Positions 16,001 to 24,847 of a stretch of 64,000 bases of DNA are shown piece by piece (positions within the stretch are counted from its first letter, which is position 1; each line of letters begins with the position of its first letter). The position numbers were made by a program, and so were the translations under genes. This DNA is from Gardnerella vaginalis (GTDB taxonomy: Bacteria > Actinomycetota > Actinomycetes > Actinomycetales > Bifidobacteriaceae). Location: NCBI RefSeq assembly GCF_040427915.1, contig NZ_JBETXJ010000002.1, positions 124,001 to 188,000 on the forward strand. Direction: 5' to 3'. The notes below the pieces were generated by a model, which worked only from the letters and a program-made list of their open reading frames with translations, was not told where the DNA came from and searched no databases.

Positions 16001-18454
16001 CTACTTGGTTTCCTCGTACCACTCGCGCGACTCGCCATTATTAAGAACAACATGGCCAGTTTCGCCCGACATGTGCTTTACGCGGTGAGCGATTTCCTCG
16101 TGGCGTCCATGAACCATTGGGCGCTGAACAGGATTGCCCAAGTATCCGCAAGTGCGCTTAGTAACATTGCACTTATCTGGGTCGCTGTTTCCGCACTCTG
16201 GGCAGCGGAAGCCTTCTTTAGTCGGCTCAAAATCGCCTTGGAATCCGCAAACGAAGCAATGATCGATTGGAGTATTCGTGCCCAAGTAGCCAATGCCAAT
16301 CTTATAAGCATAATCCCACACAGCTTCCAAAGCCTTAGGATTTGCCTGCAAGCACGGGAACTCACAGTAGTTGATAAATCCGCCAGAAGCAAGATACGGG
16401 AAGTCAACCTCGTATCGAAGCTTCTCCATAGGAGTTGGCTGCAACCACACTGGGTAATGGAAGGAATTGGTGTAGAAGTCGTGATCGGTAACGCCTTCAA
16501 TGCGACCAAACTTCTGACGATCCATGCGGTTAAAGCGATCCGTCAAAGACTCAGCAGGAGTTGAGTAAACGGAATAATGGTAGCCTTCAGCCTTTGACCA
16601 CTGCTGGCAAAGCTGATTCATTCGGCGAACCATAGAAAGCGCAAATTGCTTACCATCCTCATTCCAACTGTGATCTTGCATCCAATCCTTGCCAAAGAAC
16701 ACGGATGTAGCCTCATACAAGCCAATGTAGCCCAAAGACACTGTTGCGCGCTCATTGCGGAACAGCTGATCCACGCTCTCATTAGCTTCCAAACGACCAA
16801 AAGCACCGTAGCGGAACAGCGTTGGAGCATTCACAGGAGTTGCCTGCTTGCAACGCATAATGCGGAATCGCAGAGCTTGATGAGCCACTTCCATACGCTC
16901 GTTAAAAAGCTTCCAGAATCGGTTCACGTCTCCATGAGACTCCAGCGCAATACGAGGCACGTTAACCGTTACAACGCCAAGATTCATGCGGCCGTCTTCC
17001 ACATCTTTGCCAGTCTTTGGATCAATCCAACCCTGAAGGAAGGATCGGCAGCCCATAGGAGCCTTAAAGGAGCCAGTAATCTTAATAATATTCTCGTAGA
17101 ACACAACGTCTGGATACATGCGCTTAGTAGAGCACTCAAGCGCAAGCTGCTTCAAATCGTAGTTAGGGTCGCCTGCATCTGCGTTTACACCATGCTTAAT
17201 AGTAAACACAAGCTTAGGGAAGATAGCAGTATGACGGTCTTTACCTAATCCACGAATGCGATTAAGCAAAATAGCGCGCTGAATTTCGCGAGCAAACCAA
17301 GAAGTACCCAAGCCAAATCCAACAGTTACGAACGGAGTCTGACCGTTAGAAACGCGGTTGGAATTAATCTGATATTCCATAGTTTGCATAGCGTCGTAAA
17401 TCGCCTTGCGCGTCATAATCTTTGCATAGATTTCACGAATCTGATCAAGCTCACTCAAGTTTTCATCAAAAGGAGTGTCGGCAGGAAGCGGATCCCTATC
17501 CGAACAATGAAGATTCTTAGGCTCCTGAGCCTTCAAACCGTCAATCATATCTTTGGCAACTTCGATCGGCGTAGAATCAGGAATCATGGCATGAGCCATA
17601 GCAAGATTCTTATCGTAATCGCACTTAGCGTAAGGCTCAAGCATCTCGTCTGCACGATTAACTGTTTGACCGCCGTACTGTGCGCCTGCAATATCCTTAA
17701 TAATCTGCGTAACCTGAGTTGCGGCGGTGCCAATAGACTTTGGGCTATCCATCATTGCGTTACCAAGAGCAAATCCTTTAGCGAGCATATCACCAAAGTC
17801 TGGGAGCGAGCAGTTGCTCATGCACGTAAATGGCGAATAATCGGCATCATGGAAGTGAATATCACCCTTCATATGCGCGTTAGAAACTGCATGAGGAAGC
17901 ATAGAAAACGCGGAAGCCTTGGAAACAGCGCCTGCAAGAAGATCGCGCTGAGTGGCGTAAACGTTGGAATCCTTGTTGGCGTTTTCGCGAACAAGCGACT
18001 CATCTCGGTTTACAAGACGATTTACTGCTTCGTTAATATCGGTTGCCTTAGCGCGGTCAATATCTCGATTTAGACGATAGCTTGTGTAGCAACGCGCAAC
18101 TTCGTAAAGGTGATTTTCAATAAGACCATGCTCGACAAGAGTCTGAATATCTTCAATCTTCGCAGGTCCATTGTAACGATCCTGAATTTCAGCTTCTATA
18201 TGGTCCGTAATATCGCGAATCATCTGCTCTTCTTGAGGACCGACTTCTTTGCGCAAGTCCTTAAAAGCGGCTTTGATTGCCATAATAATGTTCATTTGAT
18301 CAAAATCGACAACGCGACCATCACGCTTTTCAACCTGCACACGAGACTTCTTAGAAGAATCACTATCAGAGATAGAATCAGCCATTTCTACATCAACATC
18401 GCTTAGCTGCGATTCTAAAGTCATGTCTTCTAAAGTCGTACCAGAGACCTGCAT
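16001..18454 (-). CDS. nrdD: Anaerobic ribonucleoside-triphosphate reductase
   Basis: An 817-residue class III reductase that makes deoxynucleotides under anaerobic conditions. An ATP-cone domain (VEKRDGRVVDFDQMN...) lies near residues 40-130, the large catalytic barrel follows, and the C-terminus holds the zinc ligands CFVC and CPEC (about 733-754) and the glycyl-radical motif RTCGYLG (about 767-773, Gly770). NrdG, the activase, is encoded next. The promoter region contains a pair of NrdR boxes and a perfect 28-bp palindrome. The protein is about 100 residues longer than the E. coli enzyme, partly through its N-terminus. Confidence 0.96.
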   Translation of the reverse strand: MQVSGTTLEDMTLESQLSDVDVEMADSISDSDSSKKSRVQVEKRDGRVVDFDQMNIIMAIKAAFKDLRKEVGPQEEQMIRDITDHIEAEIQDRYNGPAKIEDIQTLVEHGLIENHLYEVARCYTSYRLNRDIDRAKATDINEAVNRLVNRDESLVRENANKDSNVYATQRDLLAGAVSKASAFSMLPHAVSNAHMKGDIHFHDADYSPFTCMSNCSLPDFGDMLAKGFALGNAMMDSPKSIGTAATQVTQIIKDIAGAQYGGQTVNRADEMLEPYAKCDYDKNLAMAHAMIPDSTPIEVAKDMIDGLKAQEPKNLHCSDRDPLPADTPFDENLSELDQIREIYAKIMTRKAIYDAMQTMEYQINSNRVSNGQTPFVTVGFGLGTSWFAREIQRAILLNRIRGLGKDRHTAIFPKLVFTIKHGVNADAGDPNYDLKQLALECSTKRMYPDVVFYENIIKITGSFKAPMGCRSFLQGWIDPKTGKDVEDGRMNLGVVTVNVPRIALESHGDVNRFWKLFNERMEVAHQALRFRIMRCKQATPVNAPTLFRYGAFGRLEANESVDQLFRNERATVSLGYIGLYEATSVFFGKDWMQDHSWNEDGKQFALSMVRRMNQLCQQWSKAEGYHYSVYSTPAESLTDRFNRMDRQKFGRIEGVTDHDFYTNSFHYPVWLQPTPMEKLRYEVDFPYLASGGFINYCEFPCLQANPKALEAVWDYAYKIGIGYLGTNTPIDHCFVCGFQGDFEPTKEGFRCPECGNSDPDKCNVTKRTCGYLGNPVQRPMVHGRHEEIAHRVKHMSGETGHVVLNNGESREWYEETK

Positions 18455-18504
18455 CCTACAGACCTTTCTTACATCTACAGTTTATTTATCCTGTTATCCA
18501 TCCT

Positions 18505-18532
18505 GTTTTGAATAATGACCATTATTCAAAAC
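18505..18532. promoter_or_regulatory. Perfect 28-bp palindrome upstream of nrdD
   Basis: Arms GTTTTGAATAATG (18505-18517) and CATTATTCAAAAC (18520-18532) match without error around a 2-bp centre, 51-78 bases before the nrdD start. The AATAATG/CATTATT core resembles Fur-family sites. It could instead be an mRNA hairpin, but no T-run follows. Confidence 0.6.
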
Positions 18533-18559
18533 AACTTGCTCAACTATAACCCAACCTCT

Positions 18560-18607
18560 GCACAATATCTAGGGAACTTTATTCAAAAAACAAACTATAT
18601 ATAGTGA
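18560..18607. promoter_or_regulatory. NrdR box pair upstream of nrdD
   Basis: AAACTATATATAGTGA (18592-18607) closely matches the NrdR consensus acaCwATATATwGtgt, and GCACAATATCTAGGGA (18560-18575) is a weaker match. Their starts are 32 bp apart, the three-turn spacing typical of NrdR operators. NrdR is the ATP-cone repressor of ribonucleotide reductase genes, so the context fits. Confidence 0.75.
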
Positions 18608-18737
18608 TTTTGGATATTTTCGCGATTTTTGAGGCGTGTCTCGATGCAACCGGAATATATATGCATTCCGTTATCAAGAAACACGCACTAAACTTAAAAA
18701 TCGCACAAATTCGTGGCACTTTGATATATTGAGTCAC

Positions 18738-19160
18738 GTGGAACAGACAGCTTTTCAACATGCAGAAGAATTTGGCTTCCAACCTGGAGATATCGTACAG
18801 CAGTGGCTGTGGGACGATGACGTTGACGATGCAATCTGCGACAATATCGAAAATCTTACTGGAGAAGATCTGGTAGATGAAGATTACGACTCATCTGTTG
18901 ACGGCGTCATTATTTGGTGGCGCGATGGCGACGATGAGGATGAGTTGGCAGACACGATTATGGATGCCACAAACATGTTAGACGACGAAGCTCCAATGTG
19001 GGTTCTAACGCCTAAGCCTGGTCGCGAAGGCTCTCCAAGCTCCAGCACAGTGCAATCCGCTGCTAAAACAGCTGGCATGAATGCTGCAACTCCTTTAACC
19101 GTAAGCGAAGATTGGAACGGAATCCGCTTGCGCGCATTCGGCAAGGGTCAGAGCAAGTAA
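18738..19160 (+). CDS. DUF3052 family protein
   Basis: A 140-residue acidic cytoplasmic protein. It begins VEQTAFQHAEEFGFQPGDIVQQWLW and has a core with VDGVIIWWRDGDDEDELADT and APMWVLTPKPGREG, as in the actinobacterial DUF3052 family, whose function is unknown. I chose GTG 18738 because conserved sequence begins there; the 34 extra codons upstream are basic and unlike the family. TATATT lies at -13 to -8 relative to this GTG, so a leaderless mRNA is possible. Its stop codon overlaps the first base pairs of a 34-bp palindromic repeat. Confidence 0.8.
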   Translation: MEQTAFQHAEEFGFQPGDIVQQWLWDDDVDDAICDNIENLTGEDLVDEDYDSSVDGVIIWWRDGDDEDELADTIMDATNMLDDEAPMWVLTPKPGREGSPSSSTVQSAAKTAGMNAATPLTVSEDWNGIRLRAFGKGQSK

Positions 19161-19294
19161 CATTTTTAACACGATTGAGACAAATATAACGAATTTGGGT
19201 CAAAAAGCGTTATATTTGTCTCATCAGTGATGCAAATATAACCAAAAACAGGCAAAAAACGTTAGATTTGCATCACGAGTGATACAAATCTAAC
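19157..19294. repeat. Three-unit array of 34-bp palindromes, 52-bp period (copy B)
   Basis: Units start at 19157 (degenerate left half), 19209 and 19261, exactly 52 bp apart, each 34 bp with 18-bp spacers. The last unit is almost a perfect palindrome: GTTAGATTTGCATCA then TGATACAAATCTAAC around a 4-bp centre. The 18 bases after it (AAATCTAGAACAAAGCCA) resemble those after copy A. Read on the minus strand each hairpin is followed by a T-run, so it may terminate the helicase transcript. Confidence 0.88.
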
Positions 19295-19340
19295 AAATCT
19301 AGAACAAAGCCACTAAGACAGGTTACATCATTTGCGCAGA

Positions 19341-21194
19341 TTAGCTGCGCTCACGCCTGCGACCATGGTCACGACTGCTGCCACGACCATCATTGTGTCC
19401 TCTTCCTCTACCGCGTCCTCTGCTTCTTCCTCTGCCTCTGCGCTTTGGCTGCTCTGGCTCTGGCATACTCCAGCCCTCTTGCAAATCCGCCAAATCCCCA
19501 ACAATTTCTTGCAAAACAGGCGAATCTGGCTTAACGTCTTCTGCCTTAGCATGAATTCCAGCGCGTCGAAGCATAGTGTGCGCCATGCGCTTTTGATTCG
19601 GCAACACAAGAGTTACGACATCGCCAGACTCCCCAGCGCGCGCAGTACGCCCAGATCTATGCAAGAACGATTTTGGATCCTCTGGAGGCTCGGTTTGCAC
19701 CACAAGCGCCACATCGCTAATATCAATGCCTCGAGCCGCAACATCTGTAGCAACTAGAACGCGCACTAGCCCATCAGAAAACACAGCCAAGTGCCTATCT
19801 CTCTGATTCTGAGACAAATTTCCTTGCAAATCGACGGCTGGAATACCCTGACTAATGAACTTTTTAGCCATGTTCTTAGCTTGGTATTTTGTGCGAGTAA
19901 AGAATATAGAGCGTTTTTTACCAGACGCTAATTTGCGCAGAACCTCATACTTATCTCCTGCAGACACGCCAAACACATGATGAGTCATTGTATCTACCTG
20001 AGAATCCGCATCATCTACAGCGTGCACAACAGCATTCGGCAAGAAGCGATTTACTATAGCAGCAACTTGCTTATCCAAAGTTGCAGAAAACAGCATTCTC
20101 TGACCATTAGGATTTGTCTGCTCTAAAAGCCTTGTTACAGCTGGCAAGAATCCCATATCAGCCATTTCGTCAGCCTCATCTAAAACACTGACTTCTATGT
20201 TTTCAAGCGTTAACGCGCCCTGCTTTAGTAGATCTTCTAATCGCCCTGGGCACGCTACTATAATCTGAGCACCCTGCTTTAACGGAGCAATTTGCCTCTG
20301 ATATCTTACTCCGCCGTAAATAGTAACAGTATGCATACCATATGCTGCTGCAAGAGGAGCAATCACCTCATCAATCTGATGAACAAGTTCTCGTGTTGGA
20401 GCCAAAATCATCGCATGAGGTGCTGGAATATTACTATCTTCGCGATTCTTGTTTTTTCTAGAAGTACGACCAGAATTTATTAAATCAACAAAGTTTTCAG
20501 CCAATCTTGCTACAAGAGGGATAGAAAACGCTAAAGTTTTCCCACTTCCTGTACGACCTCTACCAAGTATGTTTGCACCTTTCAAAGAGTCTGGCAGAGT
20601 AGCTTGCTGAATTGGGAAAGCTGTGTTTTTGCCATCTGCACGCAAAACATTAACCAATGGTTCTGGAACGCCAAGCTGTGCAAAAGTAACATCATCACTA
20701 TAGTTTTCTCGAGATTCCACAGCTGTATCTGGAATCATTACGGAATTTTTTGTAATTTCTAGATTTTTCTTTATTGAAGACTCAGTATCAATAGTCGTCG
20801 GTTGCTGGCGACTTGTCTGGTGCCTATTGTGGCGACTATCTCTGCTCTTCTTCATATTGCGATTGTCAAAATCAAAATCACGCTTTTTTAAATCACGTTT
20901 GCCAAAATCTTGTTCAGCTTCTTTAATTGCAATCTCTTCGTATTGCAAAGCCTTCTCTCGAGCACGACTCCTAGCTTTGTCTGCCTTGCGATTACGTGCT
21001 TTACGCGCATTAAATTCGTTATTCTTACGATTTCCCTGATATTCAAATGGGTTTCTATTAGACTTATAGCCTTTTTTAGAAAAATTCTTATTAGTTCCCT
21101 GGCTTACAGCAGATCTTTTACCAGCAGATTTTTTACTAATAGTTTTCTTAGCACCTTGCGTTTTAGCAGACGCAGCATAATGAGTATGTGGCAC
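19341..21194 (-). CDS. DEAD-box ATP-dependent RNA helicase
   Basis: A 617-residue helicase. Motif I is GRTGSGKT (213-220), Ia PTREL (266-270), II DEAD (339-342) and III SAT (370-372), with RSGRTARAG (motif VI) in the second RecA domain. The first 150 residues are highly basic and low in complexity. The last 35 are an RGR-rich tail (GRGRSRGRGRGRG), a typical RNA-binding extension. Start is GTG 21194 with an AAAGG site. It probably works in RNA turnover or ribosome assembly. Transcribed alone. Confidence 0.94.
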   Translation of the reverse strand: MPHTHYAASAKTQGAKKTISKKSAGKRSAVSQGTNKNFSKKGYKSNRNPFEYQGNRKNNEFNARKARNRKADKARSRAREKALQYEEIAIKEAEQDFGKRDLKKRDFDFDNRNMKKSRDSRHNRHQTSRQQPTTIDTESSIKKNLEITKNSVMIPDTAVESRENYSDDVTFAQLGVPEPLVNVLRADGKNTAFPIQQATLPDSLKGANILGRGRTGSGKTLAFSIPLVARLAENFVDLINSGRTSRKNKNREDSNIPAPHAMILAPTRELVHQIDEVIAPLAAAYGMHTVTIYGGVRYQRQIAPLKQGAQIIVACPGRLEDLLKQGALTLENIEVSVLDEADEMADMGFLPAVTRLLEQTNPNGQRMLFSATLDKQVAAIVNRFLPNAVVHAVDDADSQVDTMTHHVFGVSAGDKYEVLRKLASGKKRSIFFTRTKYQAKNMAKKFISQGIPAVDLQGNLSQNQRDRHLAVFSDGLVRVLVATDVAARGIDISDVALVVQTEPPEDPKSFLHRSGRTARAGESGDVVTLVLPNQKRMAHTMLRRAGIHAKAEDVKPDSPVLQEIVGDLADLQEGWSMPEPEQPKRRGRGRSRGRGRGRGHNDGRGSSRDHGRRRERS

Positions 21195-21217
21195 AATAGC
21201 CTTTCGTAAATTACTTC

Positions 21218-21245
21218 AACATAGTTGACTATATAATGTTGACAA
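21218..21245 (-). promoter_or_regulatory. Probable promoter of the DEAD-box helicase gene
   Basis: On the minus strand TTGTCA (21240-21245) and TATGTT (21218-21223) are separated by 16 bp, 24 bases before the GTG start. The rest of the 270-base gap to the DeoR gene shows no gene or clear structure. Confidence 0.4.
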
Positions 21246-21464
21246 TGCGTAATTACGAACATTCAAAGGCACAATTACAAATGTAATTGCACAAAATTAA
21301 TCTACAGACTGCAAAGCAGCAAAAGTGCGCAAAACAAGCAAACCGTGAATCGCAAGCATAAGCCGCGCAACTTTAATGTGTAATCACTACAAAGTCATGA
21401 ACTAACTGAGCCTAACACAAGCCCCACACAATACGCAATAAGTAATGAAATACTGATCTACAAG

Positions 21465-22265
21465 CTACTCTTCTTCCAAAGAATCTATTGTAGGAGCAAG
21501 AACCAAATTTTTAACAAGCTCACGCGTGCGAAGCTGAGAATCCGCATCCAGACAATCATCTGTAATAACAGTATCCACTTGGTCGAAGCGGGCAAACAGT
21601 GAAAGCGATGTGCAAGTCCATTTAGTGTGATCTGTTAAAATAATCGTACGATCCGCAATATCCATCAAAGCCATATCTGTAGCAGCTTCAAGAGAATTAG
21701 GCATTAGGAATCCACGAGGTAGACTCACGGAATGAGTGCCCAAAAACACGGTGTTTACGCGCAAAGACGAAACAACCTTATCCGCAATAGGACCAACCAG
21801 AGAATTAGATCTAGTAATAACTCCGCCAGTAACAATAACCTCAATATCTTTAGACTCAAGCGCCTGAACAAGCTCTGCAACAGGAATCGAATTGGTTAAA
21901 ATCGTAATACCAGAAGCTCTACGAGACTCAAGTAGATGCTGAGCAAATACATAAGCAGTTGTACCACCACCAATAGCTATAACATCTCCAGGCTGAACAT
22001 AATCCACAGCTTTGCTGGCGATTGCGTCCTTTAATCCCATATCCATCTGCGACTTTACCGAAAACAGAGGCTCAGAAAGAAGAGTGTTAGTTGTAACAGC
22101 ACCACCATGAACTCTTTTTAAAAGACCTTTGTCTGAAAGCTCCGCGATATCCCTACGAATAGTCATTGCCGAAACACTTAGCTCTTTAGAAAGAGCAGTA
22201 ATACGCACAGCCCCTCTAGTGCGAAGACGGCTTAAAATCAACTGCTGACGCTGAGAAGAAATCAT
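21465..22265 (-). CDS. DeoR/GlpR family transcriptional regulator
   Basis: A 266-residue repressor with an N-terminal helix-turn-helix (RQQLILSRLRTRGAVRITALSKELSVSAMTIRRDIAEL) and a C-terminal sugar-phosphate sensing domain with GGGTTAYVFA and NSIPVAEL. Members usually control sugar catabolism and respond to phosphorylated sugars. The start is ATG 22265; the longer frame to 22283 begins with TTG and lacks a ribosome site. No sugar-use operon lies beside it, so the target is unclear. Confidence 0.9.
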   Translation of the reverse strand: MISSQRQQLILSRLRTRGAVRITALSKELSVSAMTIRRDIAELSDKGLLKRVHGGAVTTNTLLSEPLFSVKSQMDMGLKDAIASKAVDYVQPGDVIAIGGGTTAYVFAQHLLESRRASGITILTNSIPVAELVQALESKDIEVIVTGGVITRSNSLVGPIADKVVSSLRVNTVFLGTHSVSLPRGFLMPNSLEAATDMALMDIADRTIILTDHTKWTCTSLSLFARFDQVDTVITDDCLDADSQLRTRELVKNLVLAPTIDSLEEE

Positions 22266-22515
22266 GTGAACATTATCGCACAACTAAACGCAAAAAACAA
22301 ACTCAAATGAGCGTTTCTATGTGAAAAACGTTAGGTAATTAACAAAATTCATGCAAAATATTGCAAAATTCAACAAAACGAACAAATGATTATAAAAAAA
22401 AACACGACACTATGTTCCCATGTTAGCTCACGTATTAAGTGTGATTTTGAAAACGAATGCGTGAATCTACTCGTTTCCTTCTTTGCTGTTGTGCGATTCC
22501 TATTGGGAGTTGCGT

Positions 22516-22697
22516 GAGGGCTGGGTGTTTCTTGTCTCACAACGCTCTGCCTATTACGTGTTATCTTGTGTTGCGGTTGTTCCGATTTGGTTTTGATTTT
22601 GTTTTTGGATTGAAGTTTGTTTGTAGTGGTTGATCATTGGATTATTTGGTATCGGCTGCCGCTCTTATATTGTTCGACCAAGAATCACCCAGCCCTC
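22516..22697. mobile_element. MITE-like element with about 21-bp terminal inverted repeats
   Basis: GAGGGCTGGGTGTTTCTTG at 22516 is matched, inverted, by CAAGAATCACCCAGCCCTC ending at 22697. The interior of about 140 bp is G/T-rich and non-coding. No clear target-site duplication is visible and no transposase is nearby, so mobility is inferred only from the inverted ends. A large RNA hairpin is the alternative. Confidence 0.4.
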
Positions 22698-22798
22698 TTA
22701 CGAGTCTGAACAATTGCGTATCTCTTAATCACCGAGATTCTCGATTTTTCTTGCTACTTCAGCGAATCACCATCGGAGGACTGCGAATCGACTTGCAT

Positions 22799-22935
22799 GA
22801 GCGCTTAAAGCGTAGCGCGCGAATGCACTTCGATTCGCTGAGCTTGCTCAAAGTTGAAAGCACAGTGTGCTTTCAACGCAAGCGAAGACGTGAGCGCGCT
22901 GTAACGCGCGAGCGATACGCTTCATCCGCTGCGAA
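22799..22935. other. Nested hairpin block, candidate structured RNA or REP-like repeat
   Basis: The central stem GTTGAAAGCAC/GTGCTTTCAAC (22853-22877) sits inside GCTTGC/GCAAGC (22842-22847 with 22878-22883) and CTTCG/CGAAG. It is flanked by hairpins GCGCTTAAAGCG and CGCGCTGTAACGCGCG. The helices nest into one branched structure and the block is richer in GC than its surroundings. No known RNA family motif was recognised. Confidence 0.4.
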
Positions 22936-22987
22936 AAATCTCAAATCTCCACCACATTTGACGCAATCAATACACAAAGCTAGTAAA

Positions 22988-24646
22988 TCAGTACTGATGA
23001 TGCGTGTGATCGTGCATAACGTCTTTATGCTCCGACGCATGAGGAATATGCAAAACGCGCATACGATCAATCGCCTTACGCGCAAGCTGATGAGCAGAAC
23101 CAGCCCCATCACCTTTAACCCCAAAAATCACAATTAAAGCCATAACAGCCGTAATAATCGCACTAATTCTCAAAGTCCATTGAACACCAAAAATGCTGGC
23201 TGCCAAATTATCTGCAGAACCAACTCCAGTAAGCATATGATGCCACTGAGTAAAAGTAGCCATAGTAACAACGAGCACTGGAGCACCAATAGCACCCCAA
23301 AGCTGTCTCATTGTATTAGTGACTGCAGAACCATCGCCCAACTCACTAGGTTGCAAGCAATTTAAAGACCATGTTGTAACAGGCATAAGCAAAAATCCCA
23401 TGCCGATTTGTCGCGTAAACTGCCAGATTGAAATCCACCAAATCCATGTGTCTTTGTCGATAAGACTCATCATAACTGTGCCAAAAAGCAAAATAAGAGA
23501 GCCTGCCATTGCTACAGGTCGCACACCAAAACGATCGAGCATACGCCCACCAAAATATTGCGAAATTGCCATTCCAAACGCGCCAGGCAACAATACCAGA
23601 CCACTCATAGTAGCTGAAAAACCACGATCTGATTGAATATACAGCGGAATAACCACCATAATTGAGCTAAACGCAAAGAATGTTAAACATGCACAAGCGG
23701 TGCCAATCGTAAAATAGCGATTCTTCAACACGCTTATTCCAAGCAATGGCTGCTTTCCTTTAACTCGCGCACGCAATTGTCTAATCACAAACCATGTTAT
23801 TCCACACGCTCCAACAACCATAGGCAACCATGAAAGCGGGTTTGAAATGCCATAAGACTCAATGTTTGTGAAGCCAAACATAACTCCACCAAAGCCAATA
23901 ATTGAAAGTCCAACGGAGAAGAAATCTGCTTTGGCAGAGCGATCATGTTCACCGAAATTATGTAGGAAAAATATGGAAAGAACAATAGAAATTACGCCAA
24001 TAATTGTAAGAGATAAGAATATAGAACGCCAACCATTAAAATCAGTTTGCATACCACCAACTGTTGGTCCAATTGCTGGAGCAATACTCATTGCCATACC
24101 AACGCTACCCATAGCCATTCCTCTACGAGTAACTGGGTATACAGAAAACACAGTAATCTGTAGAACAGGCCACATAACTCCAGTGCCAATAGCCTCTAGA
24201 GTTCGCCCAGCTAACGCCATAATAAAATCATTACTCAGCCATGCCATAACTGAGCCTAGAGTAAAAAGAATCATGGAAGTAATAACAATTTGACGAGTAG
24301 AAAATCGTCTAGTCAAAAATGCTGTTAGCGGCACCATAATAGCCATAATCAGCTGAAAAATAAACGTAAGCCACTGTCCCGTAGTAACACTTATGTTAAA
24401 CTCACGCACAATAGTAGGTAATGCAGCTGTGAGCTGCAATTGCGCAAAATTGCCAATAAAAGTTATAAAAGTTAAAATCGCCAAAGAAACCAAGGCTGCG
24501 CGAGTAAGACGATTGTTTTTATACGCTTCTTCACCAACAAGAGCATGACTAAGTTTAGACAAGTTCACGAAAGGCTTGCGTTTGGCAGACTCACTAACAA
24601 AATCATCACCCTTATTAAACCATGATTTTCTAGGCAATATTGTCAC
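22988..24646 (-). CDS. MFS drug efflux transporter, DHA2 (EmrB/QacA) type
   Basis: A 552-residue membrane protein with about 14 predicted helices from residue 45 onwards, characteristic of the DHA2 group of proton-driven drug exporters. The N-terminal 45 residues are cytoplasmic and charged, and the C-terminus is histidine-rich (ASEHKDVMHDHTHHQY). The start is GTG 24646 with a GGAAGGA site. No adjacent TetR or MarR gene is present, but an inverted repeat lies about 43 bases upstream. Substrate unknown. Confidence 0.88.
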   Translation of the reverse strand: MTILPRKSWFNKGDDFVSESAKRKPFVNLSKLSHALVGEEAYKNNRLTRAALVSLAILTFITFIGNFAQLQLTAALPTIVREFNISVTTGQWLTFIFQLIMAIMVPLTAFLTRRFSTRQIVITSMILFTLGSVMAWLSNDFIMALAGRTLEAIGTGVMWPVLQITVFSVYPVTRRGMAMGSVGMAMSIAPAIGPTVGGMQTDFNGWRSIFLSLTIIGVISIVLSIFFLHNFGEHDRSAKADFFSVGLSIIGFGGVMFGFTNIESYGISNPLSWLPMVVGACGITWFVIRQLRARVKGKQPLLGISVLKNRYFTIGTACACLTFFAFSSIMVVIPLYIQSDRGFSATMSGLVLLPGAFGMAISQYFGGRMLDRFGVRPVAMAGSLILLFGTVMMSLIDKDTWIWWISIWQFTRQIGMGFLLMPVTTWSLNCLQPSELGDGSAVTNTMRQLWGAIGAPVLVVTMATFTQWHHMLTGVGSADNLAASIFGVQWTLRISAIITAVMALIVIFGVKGDGAGSAHQLARKAIDRMRVLHIPHASEHKDVMHDHTHHQY

Positions 24647-24688
24647 TTAAATTTCCTTCCATAATCACATAACACGCATAAAATAATC

Positions 24689-24737
24689 AGCGATTATCGT
24701 AAAACCAAGAAACATACTTGACTCTACGATAATCGCT
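24689..24737. promoter_or_regulatory. 13-bp perfect inverted repeat between the MFS and G5-protein genes
   Basis: AGCGATTATCGTA (24689-24701) and TACGATAATCGCT (24725-24737) are exact inverse copies around 23 bp. Each arm holds the small palindrome CGATTATCG. It may be an operator for the MFS gene or a terminator of the upstream gene; the T-run after it on the minus strand is weak. Confidence 0.5.
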
Positions 24738-24847
24738 TCAAAACAAATCTATAAGTCTACTCTATGAGCCTGTGCGTCTATAAATCTATAATTCTCACAA
24801 ACTTACAATTGCCGCAAAATTCATAATAGTAGCAAGTATAATACAAA

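Larger units (their letters stand above)
22266..22987. other. Gene-free structured intergenic stretch
   Basis: These 722 bases contain no convincing coding frame on either strand; the 166-codon plus-strand frame from 22637 has no ribosome site and unconvincing composition. The left 120 bases are A-rich and must hold the DeoR promoter. The rest holds a 182-bp element with terminal inverted repeats (22516-22697) and a nested hairpin block (22799-22935). Composition shifts from G/T-rich (22440-22660) to GC-rich (22780-22935). Confidence 0.6.

Noticed and set aside
19157..19294. CRISPR array (34-bp repeats, 52-bp period)
   Set aside because: The spacers are only 18 bp, are related to each other and T-rich, there are at most three units, and no cas gene is nearby. 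Full palindromic repeats with similar spacers fit a different repeat class.
22637..23137. 166-codon plus-strand frame in the gene-free stretch
   Set aside because: It lacks a ribosome site, its composition is unlike a protein gene, and its 3' half is antisense to the well-supported MFS gene.
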